Shown one piece after another: positions 7,464 to 16,798 of a stretch of DNA of 43,129 nucleotides. The stretch's first letter is position 1; each line of letters starts with the position of its first letter. The stretch comes from Prochlorococcus sp. AG-676-L21. Lineage in GTDB: Bacteria; Cyanobacteriota; Cyanobacteriia; PCC-6307; Cyanobiaceae. A model generated the notes under the pieces. The model was not told the origin of the DNA, searched no databases, and saw nothing but the letters and a program-made list of their open reading frames with translations. A program made the translations under genes and the position numbers. The stretch covers positions 1 through 43,129 of the forward strand of contig QCUA01000010.1 of the NCBI GenBank assembly GCA_003210915.1. The letters run 5' to 3'.

Positions 7464-8564
7464 TCATAAGTATATCATTTGCGAAGAGCTTAAAAAAGAT
7501 TGATTGAATTTATCCAAATGAGTTGCACTTATAAAACATTGACTATCTTTACCTACCGAATTCAATAATAAATTTTGTCTAGTGACATCAAGTTCAGCCA
7601 AAACATCATCCAAGATAAGAAGAGGAGGTAAATTAATCATATTACGTAATAAATCCATTTCGGCCATTTTTAAAGCTAAAATAAAAGTCCTTTGCTGACC
7701 CGATGAGCCATACTTTCTTACAGAGATATTATTAATAAGAAACTCAATATCATCACGATGAGGACCAAAATTACATTTACCAGTCACAGCCTCTATTGAC
7801 CTCTGCTTTTGTAGTTGTTCCAATATTTTCATACTTATGACTTCTTCTTCTTCTTCTTCTTGATTTATATTTTCTAAACCATAAAGATAATTTATATCAA
7901 TTTGCTCTTTGGATTTGCTTAAATGATTATGCCAATATTCAACATATGGTTTAATTTTTGATAGAGCTCTCCTCCTGCGTCTAAAAATTCTTGTACTAAT
8001 TAATGACATTTGAATATCAAAACTTTCAATGACTTCTGAAGATGTAACTTTTTGAAAGCTTTCTGAACGCCAAAAATGACTTCGTTGTTTTAAAAGTCTA
8101 TTAAATCTATGAATGAGCTCTACATATACGGGTTCAAGCTGAGATACAACTTTATCAATCCAAGATCTTCTGTAACCAGGTTCACTTTTGACAATATAAA
8201 TATCATTAGAGCAGAAACATACACTCCTAATATAATTTTGTATTTCACTCTGTTTTGTCAATAAAGAATCATTTACATAAATCTTTTTAGCTCCTTTCCT
8301 AAACAAATTAACTTTCAAATTATCAGTGAAATCAATTTGCCCAAAAATAGCAGCCATATCGCTATCGTTTTCTATTAAATCTTTATCACTTAATGCTCTA
8401 CTAGATTTTAATTGACTAAGAACTTCTACTGATTCAAGTAAATTTGACTTTCCAATACCATTACAACCAAGAACAATAGCTCTTTGCTCATTAAGTTCGA
8501 TCTCAAAACTTTTATGGTTTCGAAAATTATTAATTTTTAAGTTATTTAAAAAAATTTTTTTAAT
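7464..8564 (-). CDS. recF: DNA replication/repair ATPase RecF, non-standard start
   Basis: RecF is an SMC-like ATPase that helps load RecA at single-strand gaps. Reading from the first in-frame ATG (8357) gives only 297 residues and omits the P-loop. The frame continues upstream without a stop to 8627 and contains the expected N-terminus: FLNNLKINNFRNHKSFEIEL, then GCNGIGKS (Walker A). Further on are SSGQQRTFILALKMAE (signature) and LLILDDVLAELD (Walker B). No ATG, GTG or TTG exists in this upstream part. ATT at 8564, preceded by AAGGA at 8573-8569, or ATT at 8555 are the best starts, giving about 366 or 363 residues, normal for RecF. A run of GAA codons gives six consecutive Glu near the middle. 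Confidence 0.85.
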   Translation of the reverse strand: MKKIFLNNLKINNFRNHKSFEIELNEQRAIVLGCNGIGKSNLLESVEVLSQLKSSRALSDKDLIENDSDMAAIFGQIDFTDNLKVNLFRKGAKKIYVNDSLLTKQSEIQNYIRSVCFCSNDIYIVKSEPGYRRSWIDKVVSQLEPVYVELIHRFNRLLKQRSHFWRSESFQKVTSSEVIESFDIQMSLISTRIFRRRRRALSKIKPYVEYWHNHLSKSKEQIDINYLYGLENINQEEEEEEVISMKILEQLQKQRSIEAVTGKCNFGPHRDDIEFLINNISVRKYGSSGQQRTFILALKMAEMDLLRNMINLPPLLILDDVLAELDVTRQNLLLNSVGKDSQCFISATHLDKFNQSFLSSSQMIYL

Positions 8565-8631
8565 GCATTCCTTAATTAAATTAGCTAAATTTAGTATATT
8601 TAGAATTTCTTTAAAGAAATTGAAAAATTAA

Positions 8632-8705
8632 GAGCATGTAGCTCAGTTGGATAGAGCATCAGATTCCGGTTCTGAGAGTCGGGGGTTCGACTCCCTCCAT
8701 GCTCG
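8632..8705 (+). tRNA. tRNA-Arg, anticodon CCG
   Basis: This is a complete 74-base cloverleaf. The acceptor stem GAGCATG (8632-8638) pairs perfectly with CATGCTC (8698-8704), with discriminator G at 8705. The D arm is GCTC...GAGC, the anticodon stem is TCAGA/TCTGA with loop TTCCGGT, and the T arm carries TTCGACT. The anticodon CCG reads the Arg codon CGG, which is rare in such an AT-rich genome. CCA is not encoded. It lies on the opposite strand to recF and to the GNAT gene. Confidence 0.97.
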
Positions 8706-8716
8706 TAATAAAAGAT

Positions 8717-9163
8717 TTAAAGTTTAAAACCCATTACCCTAATACCATTCGGATCTAATATAAATCCATTTTCTTCCAAACTTTTAAATGAAGATACTGG
8801 TGCTTGAACAGAAATACTACATCCTGGCATTTCCATATTTATTTTTTCAAGAGACGCTTGAAGTAATATTGAGTAAAAAAGATTTTGATTATTGCCTTGT
8901 TCAGCGCTTAGATTCCATAAATTAGCGTTGAGTCCTCTATCTGTTGTGACCCTTACAAAACCATAGAGCTTATTTTTATATTCGTTTTGAATCGTGAAGA
9001 AAAAATTACTATTTTTAATAGCAAGAGATAATTTTTGCGTAGGGAATGACTCGCAACCACTATTTACTAAAAGTCTATTTAAATCCTTAGCTGTTGGAAA
9101 TTGAGAAGAATTGATAAAATAACCATCTGGAAGAATTAGTTTTTTTTTGGAAAAGTATTGCAA
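8717..9163 (-). CDS. GNAT-like N-acetyltransferase
   Basis: This is a 148-residue protein with a weak GNAT-fold pattern. YGFVRVTTDRGLNANLWNLSAEQG resembles strands 2-4, and the final SFKSLEENGFILDPNGIRVMGFKL resembles the last helix and strands. A clear acetyl-CoA-binding Q/RxxGxG/A loop is not obvious, so activity is uncertain. The best start is TTG at 9163, only three bases after the ppc stop codon. The sequence AGGA, which overlaps the end of ppc, lies six bases upstream of it, which suggests translational coupling to ppc. The substrate is unknown; a non-catalytic member of the fold is possible. Confidence 0.62.
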   Translation of the reverse strand: MQYFSKKKLILPDGYFINSSQFPTAKDLNRLLVNSGCESFPTQKLSLAIKNSNFFFTIQNEYKNKLYGFVRVTTDRGLNANLWNLSAEQGNNQNLFYSILLQASLEKINMEMPGCSISVQAPVSSFKSLEENGFILDPNGIRVMGFKL

Positions 9164-9166
9164 TGA

Positions 9167-12136
9167 TTATCCTGTATTTCTCATCCCTGCCGCAATTCCA
9201 TTAATTGTTAAAAGTGCTCCTCTTAATAATTCACTACGACTATAAGCTCTTTGAGACTCAATTCTATCCTCCAGAAACTCGCTAATTGGAGGTTGTCTCG
9301 TTTGATCTCGAAGTCTTCTTAAAAGTGAAACTTGTAAAAATCCCAAAGGAATTATAGTTTTATTTCTTAAGTTAACAGATGATCGCAAGTCTCTATCAGA
9401 TTCTAGAAGCTTATTTTTACCAGTTATTTCCAGGACTAAGGATTTAGTAAGACTATATTCTTTAGAGATAACATTAAAAATCTCCTCAAATGACTTTGCA
9501 TTTTCTTTACTACCAAGTGTATCAACGTAATATTTTGCTACTTCTAAATCAACCTTAGATAATGTCATTTCTACCTTAGATATAAGCATTCTAAAAAAGG
9601 GCCATCTTTGATGAAGTACTCTTAGTAATTCAATTTGTTTGGAATCGGATTTTAATTCCACGGATAAAGCTGTACCCACTCCAAACCAGCTTGGCAAAAG
9701 AAATCTACTCTGTGTCCAACCAAAAACCCAGGGAATTGCTCTTAAACTTGATAAATCCTTTGCCCCCTTTTTTCTTCTTGCAGGTCTACTTGATATTTGC
9801 AATTTACTAATTTCCTCGATTGGAGTGACCTCTTGAAAAAAAGTTAGCAAATTTGGATTCTCATGTACTAATTTTCTATATTGAGTTCTAGATGTTTCTC
9901 CCAACCTAGTCATTAATTCATTCCATTCTGGGGTTGCATCAAGTCTATTGTTAACCAAACTATTCTGAATAACTGCTGTTGTGACAGTCTCCAAATTATA
10001 TAAAGCCAACTCAGGAAGACTATATTTAGAAGCTAAAACCTCTCCTTGTTCTGTAATTTTTATTCTGCCTTTAAGTGTCCCACTTGGTTGAGCCAATATC
10101 GCTTGATAAGCAGGACCTCCTCCTCTTCCTACTGAACCTCCTCTACCGTGAAAAAGCCTTAAAAGTATATTATTTTTGCTTGAAAGATTTTGAAGAGCAA
10201 TTTGAGCTCTATGAATCTCCCAGTTACTAGATAAGAATCCTGAATCTTTATTGCTATCTGAATAACCTAACATTAACTCTTGGAGAGGTTTAAAACTTTC
10301 TCCAACTTTTGGTAATAATGATTTATAAAATTCTAATTGAAATAATTGCTCCATTACTTCGGGAGCTCTTTGAAGATCTTCAACAGTTTCAAAAAGAGGG
10401 ACAACCACCAATGTCGACTTTTGAGAACCTTGATCAATAAGTCCCATCTCTTTTGCAAGAAGAAGAACTTCAAGCAAATCAGATGCACTATGACTCATTG
10501 AAATGACATATGAATGACAAATACGACTTCCAAATTCTTCTTGCAATCTTTTTACCATTTTAAACACTGAGAACGTTTCTTCAGTACTTTTATTCCAGTG
10601 AACTTGAGATGGAATTAAAGGCCTTTTTGTATTTAATTCCGCAATAAGCCATTTCATTCTCTCTCTTTCAGACATTTGTTCGTATTGTTTGGGCAACTCA
10701 AGATAATTAGTTAATTCTTGTATTGCATCGCTATGTCTAGTACTCTCCTGACGTATATCCAAACTTGCTAAAGAAAAGCCAAAAATATGTACCTGAGTTA
10801 ATAATTTATTTACTGCCTCACAAGTTAAATCGGTACTATTAAGACTATTTTTTATTAATTCGAGATCATAAGTAAATTCATCAACAGACGTGTAATGTAA
10901 TTTTTCAACTAGCTCTAATTTTTTGTTAACTGATTCCCTTTCTAAAGATAACTTCCAACCACCTTCAGCTAGTAAATTATTTCGTTCATGGGTCAACCTT
11001 AATTTTTCTAGAATATAACTCAATTTCAATCTATAAGGCTCTGATCTGTATCTTGTTGCCCTTGCTTCATAAATTTCAGGAAACTTAACCCTATCTGTTT
11101 CTAGTGATTCCAACAGAGATGAGCTTACTTGGCTCCATTGCATTGAGACGCTTAATTGATCTCTAAGATTAGAGGTCGCTTTGATATATCTTTCTAACAT
11201 TAATTGTCTTTGGTAACAGGCAGTCCGCCAAGTAATTTCGGGAGTAACTGATGGATTTCCATCTCTATCAGAGCCTACCCAGGATCCAAATGTACAAAAA
11301 GATTCAGTTGGCATCTGAACGTCTGGATAGTTTTCAGTAAGGGCTGAAGAAATTCTCCCTCTTAACTGAGGCATAGCATCAAAGAGCACTTGTTGAAAAT
11401 AATGCAGGGCATAATCAACTTCATCTATTACTGATGGTTTGAATTGATGCAACTCATCTGTTCTCCACCAAAGTCTGATCTCTTCTTTTAGTTGTATTTT
11501 GAGAGATTTAATATCTTCAACTGTTAAAAATTTCTCAACCTGTATTTTTTGCAGTAGATTAGCTACTCTGGTTTGCTTATGCCTAATTGTATGTCTAACT
11601 ATCTCTGTAGGATGTGCGGTAAAAACTAAGCGGATATCCATTTCTTGTAATAATTCCTCTAATTTTCCTGGAGGAACATTTAATCTTCTAAGCCTAAAGA
11701 ATAATTCTTTAAATGTTACAGGAGCATTTTGCCTTGCTAAAGCAGGAGCAAATGGATCCAGATTATCTTGTGATTTCTCAACATTTTGATTAGTAAAGCT
11801 CTGAATATATCTATCTTCCTCAACTCTTTGTTCCAAAATATTAACTAACTGGAAATATAATGAAAAAGCTCTGGCTGCAGAAATTGATTCAGCTAAATCC
11901 ATGGAATTAACAATATCAACTATTTCATTTTTAAAAGTTTTTGAACTATGTTCTTCAACTTGATTTGAATAACTTAATTCCTTTAGCTGTATTAAACGAT
12001 TTGCTTGATCATCTGGACATTCTTCCCTCAATACAGATTCCCATAAATCTTCTATCAATGCTCGATTTTTATCTAAAGGATCGTTGTTGCTTATAAGATC
12101 CACTTTATTATTTTTAAACTTTTTCATAGATTCCAT
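9167..12136 (-). CDS. ppc: phosphoenolpyruvate carboxylase
   Basis: This 989-residue enzyme adds bicarbonate to phosphoenolpyruvate to make oxaloacetate, refilling the TCA and amino-acid pathways. Family signatures are present: [13 protein letters not shown] (catalytic His175), [39 protein letters not shown], the glycine-rich loop [14 protein letters not shown], and the invariant C-terminal end GMRNTG. Length is at the upper end for the bacterial type. The plant-type N-terminal regulatory phosphorylation site is not recognisable. It lies 53 bases downstream of gshA on the same strand, and the GNAT gene follows after three bases. Confidence 0.98.
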   Translation of the reverse strand: MESMKKFKNNKVDLISNNDPLDKNRALIEDLWESVLREECPDDQANRLIQLKELSYSNQVEEHSSKTFKNEIVDIVNSMDLAESISAARAFSLYFQLVNILEQRVEEDRYIQSFTNQNVEKSQDNLDPFAPALARQNAPVTFKELFFRLRRLNVPPGKLEELLQEMDIRLVFTAHPTEIVRHTIRHKQTRVANLLQKIQVEKFLTVEDIKSLKIQLKEEIRLWWRTDELHQFKPSVIDEVDYALHYFQQVLFDAMPQLRGRISSALTENYPDVQMPTESFCTFGSWVGSDRDGNPSVTPEITWRTACYQRQLMLERYIKATSNLRDQLSVSMQWSQVSSSLLESLETDRVKFPEIYEARATRYRSEPYRLKLSYILEKLRLTHERNNLLAEGGWKLSLERESVNKKLELVEKLHYTSVDEFTYDLELIKNSLNSTDLTCEAVNKLLTQVHIFGFSLASLDIRQESTRHSDAIQELTNYLELPKQYEQMSERERMKWLIAELNTKRPLIPSQVHWNKSTEETFSVFKMVKRLQEEFGSRICHSYVISMSHSASDLLEVLLLAKEMGLIDQGSQKSTLVVVPLFETVEDLQRAPEVMEQLFQLEFYKSLLPKVGESFKPLQELMLGYSDSNKDSGFLSSNWEIHRAQIALQNLSSKNNILLRLFHGRGGSVGRGGGPAYQAILAQPSGTLKGRIKITEQGEVLASKYSLPELALYNLETVTTAVIQNSLVNNRLDATPEWNELMTRLGETSRTQYRKLVHENPNLLTFFQEVTPIEEISKLQISSRPARRKKGAKDLSSLRAIPWVFGWTQSRFLLPSWFGVGTALSVELKSDSKQIELLRVLHQRWPFFRMLISKVEMTLSKVDLEVAKYYVDTLGSKENAKSFEEIFNVISKEYSLTKSLVLEITGKNKLLESDRDLRSSVNLRNKTIIPLGFLQVSLLRRLRDQTRQPPISEFLEDRIESQRAYSRSELLRGALLTINGIAAGMRNTG

Positions 12137-12189
12137 ATAATTATTATGTCATAAGTAAATATATTGGGATCAAATATTTGTTTATATTA

Positions 12190-13308
12190 TTAAATTCTTT
12201 CTTCTTCACTTTTAATCATATCCTGAACAGCATAATTCATAATATCCTCAACAGACAATCCTTCTTTGTATTGTTGTATCCATTTCATAGATTGATTTCC
12301 CTCCTCAAGAACTTTATAAATAGGTTTCAAAAGATGATCCATATTTAACTTTTCTGCAATTGAAGATAAATCAGCCAATACATTTTTTATCCATTCTCTA
12401 CAAATCATTTTCTTCCCATCTCTCCAATGAGTCAATTCAGCATCTAAACTCTTTTCTGCAGCTTTAATTTCGTTTTGATCGCATATTTTTATTAATTGAT
12501 CCATAGAAAACTTACTAGTAATTGAAGGATCTAAAGTCTTCAGATTTTCGAATAAATAAATGACTCTCAGTTCAAGTAAAGCAGTTATTCCCAACAATAA
12601 ATCAATATCAGAGACGTAATCACAAATTCTTAATTCCAGACGATCTAAAACATGAGGCCTTTGAGGTCCATTTGGACGAATAGAAGACCAAAAATGTCTA
12701 ACATTGTACATATTTCCATTCTGAATATTTTCTTCAATCCATTTTATATAGATACCATGATTGTTAAAAAAAGGCACCTTATTTGGTGTTTTAGGAAATT
12801 GAATCCATCTCTGTGAATGATTATTAGTAAGTTTATTATTCAAAAAAGGAGAGCTTGCACTTAATGAGAGATACAAAGAAGCCTCACACCTTACAAGTCG
12901 AATAGCTGCAAAAAGTTTATCTATGTTATCAATGCCTAGGTTTATATGAACACTTGCAGTAGCTATTGATATACCGTAGTTATCTTGAATAAATTGATGA
13001 TAAACATTATTTTCATCAGAACGTTGAAACTGATTATTATGTTTAAAACATAATGTGGATGAAGGGATTATTGTTAAATCTCTTTTATTTAACCATTTCC
13101 TTAAATTTATTCTAGGTTCTAATAAATTCTCATAACTAACTTTATAGTCTTTTTCTGGATTTGTAATATACTCAACATTTCTATTATCCGGCTCTTTGAC
13201 AAAATTTGTAAATGTTTTTTCTATATCATCAGAAACTCCAACATGATTATTTTGAGAGCCAGTAAAGAGTTCTACTTCAAAGCCTTTATATAAATTATCT
13301 TTATTCAT
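12190..13308 (-). CDS. gshA: glutamate-cysteine ligase, cyanobacterial type
   Basis: This 372-residue protein matches the cyanobacterial GCS2-type glutamate-cysteine ligase, which makes gamma-glutamylcysteine, the first step to glutathione. Visible hallmarks are the N-terminal GFEVELFTG segment (glutamate/metal-binding strand), GISIATASVHINLGI, and RPHVLDRLELRICDYVSDIDLLLGITALLELR, a conserved core of the family. The ATG directly follows the trpE stop codon with no spacer, so the two are likely translated from one message. The family call is firm; the gene name follows cyanobacterial usage. Confidence 0.9.
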   Translation of the reverse strand: MNKDNLYKGFEVELFTGSQNNHVGVSDDIEKTFTNFVKEPDNRNVEYITNPEKDYKVSYENLLEPRINLRKWLNKRDLTIIPSSTLCFKHNNQFQRSDENNVYHQFIQDNYGISIATASVHINLGIDNIDKLFAAIRLVRCEASLYLSLSASSPFLNNKLTNNHSQRWIQFPKTPNKVPFFNNHGIYIKWIEENIQNGNMYNVRHFWSSIRPNGPQRPHVLDRLELRICDYVSDIDLLLGITALLELRVIYLFENLKTLDPSITSKFSMDQLIKICDQNEIKAAEKSLDAELTHWRDGKKMICREWIKNVLADLSSIAEKLNMDHLLKPIYKVLEEGNQSMKWIQQYKEGLSVEDIMNYAVQDMIKSEEERI

Positions 13309-14829
13309 TTATCTATCCAAACAAGCCAATGCCATTAATATACCTTTGGCTTTATTAATAGTTTCTTGATATTCATTTGTAGGAGATGAATCTGCAACTA
13401 TCCCAGCACCAGCCTGAACAGAAACTATATATTCGCCTTCATTCGAAGGTTGAACTATCATTGTTCTTATTGTTATCGCAGTATTTAGTGCACCATTTAT
13501 ATCTATAGAGCCATAAACTCCAGCATACGGCCCTCTAGCATCTTTTTCAAAGTCCTTAATTAACTGCATAGCTCTAATTTTTGGAGCCCCAGTTACTGTA
13601 CCAGCAGGAAAACATGCTTTTAGTAAATCCCATACCCCAGTATTACTTTTTAGGATGCCTTCAACTTCACTAACTATGTGCATAACGTGTGAATATTTTT
13701 CAATTATCATCAAATCTTTGACCTCTACTGTACCTGTTTTACATACTCTTCCTAAATCATTTCTCCCCAGATCAATAAGCATTACATGTTCTGATATCTC
13801 TTTAGGATCTTTTAATAAATCTTTCTCAAATTTTAAGTCTTGTTCAGCATCTTTACCTCTTGGCCTTGTACCAGCTATAGGTCTTAAGCTTGCAACAATT
13901 TGATTATTTTTATTCTTCTCTGCTTTGACCATTACTTCAGGACTAGAACCTATTAGATACCATGATCCAAAATCAAAGAAAGCCATATAAGGTGAAGGAT
14001 TAACCATCCTTAAACTCCTATATAAATTAAAAGGATCACTTTTAACTTTCGATTTAAATTTTTGGCTAATAACAATTTGAAAAATATCTCCTTTTTTTAT
14101 ATATTCTTTTGCAGAAACAACAGCTTCTTCAAACTCTTTTTTGTTCCAATTACTTGAAATTACAATATTCAAATCTTTATTATCATTCCAGTTAAGAGAA
14201 TGTCTTTCATTAATTGGAGCCATCATTAAATCTCTGATTCTATTAATTTTCAGAATCGAATCTTGATAAATTTCTTCAATATGAGTTTCTGATGCACTGG
14301 ACGTGTCAGCATATACAACTACAGTTATACATCTTTTCATTTGATCAAATATTACTAATTGATCAAAAAACATCCAAGACCCATAAGGTATATCATCCTC
14401 TTCTAGAGGATTGATATGCACATTGGGCTCTATGCGATTGATTAATTCATACCCCCAAGAACCATATAACTGACCAACATAGGGTAAATTATCGATATTA
14501 TATGACTTATATTCTTCTGTCCAAGTTCTTAATAAATTAAAAGGGTCTCCTTTATATATTTCACTGTTTCCATTACTCCAAGTCTTAATAGTTTCTTCTC
14601 CACGACAAATTGCTTCCCAAAGTGGATTAGTAGCAACAATACTCCATCTACCTAAATTTTCACCACCTTCAACGGATTCAAAAAAGACCCCATGCGAATC
14701 TTTTTTTGATAATTTAAGCCATGTCGATAATGGGGTTTCTAAATCTGCAGGCCAAGTTTTTATAATAGGTATAAAATTTTTACCTTCTTTATAAGCCTTT
14801 AAAAAACTATCTTTTTGAGAACTGATCAT
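13309..14829 (-). CDS. trpE: anthranilate synthase component I
   Basis: This 506-residue chorismate-utilising enzyme converts chorismate, with ammonia from TrpG, to anthranilate, the first step of tryptophan synthesis. The N-terminal region contains FFESVEGGENLGRWSIVATNP, equivalent to the LLES feedback-inhibition site of TrpE. The catalytic part contains PIAGTRPRGKDAEQD, ISEHVMLIDLGRNDLGRV and CFPAGTVTGAPKIRAMQLI. The feedback-site segment favours TrpE over PabB. It starts 59 bases after psaD and abuts gshA. A small hairpin (TATCAA/TTGATA near 14870) lies between psaD and trpE but lacks a T-run, so readthrough from psaD is possible. Confidence 0.92.
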   Translation of the reverse strand: MISSQKDSFLKAYKEGKNFIPIIKTWPADLETPLSTWLKLSKKDSHGVFFESVEGGENLGRWSIVATNPLWEAICRGEETIKTWSNGNSEIYKGDPFNLLRTWTEEYKSYNIDNLPYVGQLYGSWGYELINRIEPNVHINPLEEDDIPYGSWMFFDQLVIFDQMKRCITVVVYADTSSASETHIEEIYQDSILKINRIRDLMMAPINERHSLNWNDNKDLNIVISSNWNKKEFEEAVVSAKEYIKKGDIFQIVISQKFKSKVKSDPFNLYRSLRMVNPSPYMAFFDFGSWYLIGSSPEVMVKAEKNKNNQIVASLRPIAGTRPRGKDAEQDLKFEKDLLKDPKEISEHVMLIDLGRNDLGRVCKTGTVEVKDLMIIEKYSHVMHIVSEVEGILKSNTGVWDLLKACFPAGTVTGAPKIRAMQLIKDFEKDARGPYAGVYGSIDINGALNTAITIRTMIVQPSNEGEYIVSVQAGAGIVADSSPTNEYQETINKAKGILMALACLDR

Positions 14830-14888
14830 ACTAGTAAATTCAGTCCAAATTATAATTATATTTTTCTCTTATATCAACTTTTGATAAT

Positions 14889-15311
14889 TTATTCAAAAGT
14901 TTCTTTAGTTGTAAATTTTAAACCTGCAGGATTAGGATTTTCTCCTATTCTTCTAGGATTATGACCAACTTTCTCTCTACCTTCATTAACTTTCTCGGGG
15001 AATACTCCATCTTTAGGATGTAAGAATTCAATATCTCCGCCTGGAAAGATTCTATAAATTTTGAAATTTTCAATTCTAGGTTTAAAACCTCTTAATTGTG
15101 TACCAAGAGCAAGACATTGTTCTTTTCTCGCAAAGTACATTAAATTATCTCCCTCGTTCATAACAGCAGCTCCACCGGTTGGCAATTCAAATGCTTGTTC
15201 CTTGGAGCTATTCCATGAAATAGCATATTTCTCTTCAGTCTCTGCAGAGTTTAATAAACCCCCAGTACTACCTATATGCTTTGGAAATTGACCAACTAAA
15301 GTTTCAGTCAT
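14889..15311 (-). CDS. psaD: photosystem I subunit II (PsaD)
   Basis: This 140-residue stromal/cytoplasmic subunit of photosystem I forms the ferredoxin docking site with PsaC and PsaE. Clear signatures are [71 protein letters not shown] and [17 protein letters not shown]. Length is typical for cyanobacteria, without the plant N-terminal extension. It is preceded by a 113-base gap that probably carries its own strong promoter. Codon choice looks more GC-rich than its neighbours, as expected for a highly expressed gene. Confidence 0.99.
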   Translation of the reverse strand: MTETLVGQFPKHIGSTGGLLNSAETEEKYAISWNSSKEQAFELPTGGAAVMNEGDNLMYFARKEQCLALGTQLRGFKPRIENFKIYRIFPGGDIEFLHPKDGVFPEKVNEGREKVGHNPRRIGENPNPAGLKFTTKETFE

Positions 15312-15328
15312 TACTAATTTTGAATTTA

Positions 15329-15343
15329 TTTCTTATTAAGAAA
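15329..15343. repeat. short palindrome in the psaD leader
   Basis: TTTCTTA and TAAGAAA form a seven-base inverted repeat around a single central T, 18-32 bases upstream of the psaD ATG. Its position suits a leader hairpin or regulator site. It is AT-rich and could be chance. Confidence 0.3.
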
Positions 15344-15424
15344 CTAGCATTCATGTTTTGCAAATTTCATAATTATTTAAAAAGTATCTACATTATTTAA
15401 TAAATATAAAAAAGAAATATTCAC

Positions 15425-16798
15425 TTAAACATAATCTGTATCTGCAATTGGGAAAAATACTGTTAAGCCAGTATCCCTTCTTTGAGTAACGTGACCTCCT
15501 AAACTCGCTAATAATTTTTGAGTTGCAACCTGACTTAATTGTAAACTTCCTGTTTGAGGATTCCAATTTAGTACTGGACCAATATCAGAACCATTTTCTT
15601 TATTAGACATTTCGTTTTTGCCAGTATCAAATTGTTTTACTTTTAATTGAAGTTTTAATTTTTGTCCCGCGGGTCTTAACTCTAAGATTAAACTACTACC
15701 TTCTCTTAATCCTCTCGTATTTTTGTCTATCAGTCCTCTTAACATTAATTCTAGTTTTTCAGAATCACTCAGAATTTCGGGAAGGTGTTTAGGTATATCA
15801 ATTTTTATCGAAATCCCACGTCGCTTTAATTGTTTACTCCAAACAGGTGATAATTTATATAAAATTTCACCTAAATTTATTCTTGCTAGCTGATTTAGTG
15901 AGGACATATCATTACTCACAAGTTCAGCAGCATTGAAAATAAGACCAAATCTATCAATTTGCTCATTGCACTCATTATCAATTTGAATTAAACGGTTTCT
16001 CATTGATTCGTCCATATTATATTTCTTGAGAGTAGAGCTTATTAAAGTCCTTATAGTTGCTAAAGGAGTTCTAACTTCATGAGAAATTGCTTGCAATAAC
16101 TTTGCCTCTGTTAATTGATCATTTTTATCATCATTTTTAATTGCATTCTGAACACTTAATTTAGGGATTAAATTTGCCAACTTAGTTGATAAACTAGGCC
16201 AAAAACTGTTTTCGAATTTATGATTGATATTAAGATCTCCTAAATTTTTAATTGCATTACGAAAATTAAGTGCCTCCTCACAATTTTCTTGATTCAATTT
16301 TGCATCAATCAATTCAATTGCAGTTTTTAGGCTATTTTCATCGCATCTCATCAGTAAAGTTCTCTTGTCTTTTTCTCCTGCAATTGTTAAAAGACATTGA
16401 AAATTAGTAGTAATAATTATTAAAAAAGGTTCAAAACCATCTTTATTATTTAAATTTAGGACTTTGTAATTCCTAACAAAATTACTATTATCTTCTTTAA
16501 TTTTTATGGAATGATCTACTGGTAGAAAACCCGCATTCTCCATCTGAAAATATGGGAAACCCTCTGGAGACCATAACCAACCTTTCATTTTTGTTAAACA
16601 TTTTTTATCTGTGAGAGCAGGCAAAGGAGAAGCCACCCATAATCCTCCTTCTTTAGAGGAATTAGAAAGGAACTCTTTTTGAACAACTTCTAAAGAGGCC
16701 CACCACATCCGCCTAGAAGTTTCATCATCAACATATGAAGTATCTAATCCTTGCAAAAGTAAATCTTGAATTTTTTTTATAGTTATCAGAGATTTCAT
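15425..16798 (-). CDS. sensor histidine kinase, divergent catalytic domain
   Basis: This 457-residue protein has a recognisable HisKA dimerisation/phosphoacceptor segment, LLQAISHEVRTPLATIRTL, with His240. The N-terminal 230 residues show no transmembrane helix and no domain I can name; they include a WVASPLPAL segment and the hydrophobic stretch FLIIITTNFQCLLTIAG. The ATPase half is unusual: the N-box region reads LELMLRGLIDKNTRGLREGS (349-368), and where GxGLGL is expected the sequence is PQTGSLQLSQVATQKLLASLGGHV. It overlaps rodA by one base. It could be a soluble kinase of a minimal two-component set or a partly degenerate one. No response regulator is adjacent. Confidence 0.8.
   Translation of the reverse strand: MKSLITIKKIQDLLLQGLDTSYVDDETSRRMWWASLEVVQKEFLSNSSKEGGLWVASPLPALTDKKCLTKMKGWLWSPEGFPYFQMENAGFLPVDHSIKIKEDNSNFVRNYKVLNLNNKDGFEPFLIIITTNFQCLLTIAGEKDKRTLLMRCDENSLKTAIELIDAKLNQENCEEALNFRNAIKNLGDLNINHKFENSFWPSLSTKLANLIPKLSVQNAIKNDDKNDQLTEAKLLQAISHEVRTPLATIRTLISSTLKKYNMDESMRNRLIQIDNECNEQIDRFGLIFNAAELVSNDMSSLNQLARINLGEILYKLSPVWSKQLKRRGISIKIDIPKHLPEILSDSEKLELMLRGLIDKNTRGLREGSSLILELRPAGQKLKLQLKVKQFDTGKNEMSNKENGSDIGPVLNWNPQTGSLQLSQVATQKLLASLGGHVTQRRDTGLTVFFPIADTDYV

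Noticed and set aside
8548..8568. Frameshift in the A/T homopolymer as the reason for the missing recF start
   Set aside because: Shifting the frame by one base either way gives no usable ATG: one alternative reads ATG-CAT-TAA and the other has no ATG and an early stop.
13655..13903. 82-residue plus-strand frame inside trpE, and similar frames in ppc, icd, glgP and panC-cmk
   Set aside because: They are antisense or off-frame shadows of well-supported genes and lack recognisable motifs.
14865..14881. Hairpin between psaD and trpE as a terminator
   Set aside because: The six-pair TATCAA/TTGATA stem is AT-rich and has no following T-run, so termination is not supported.
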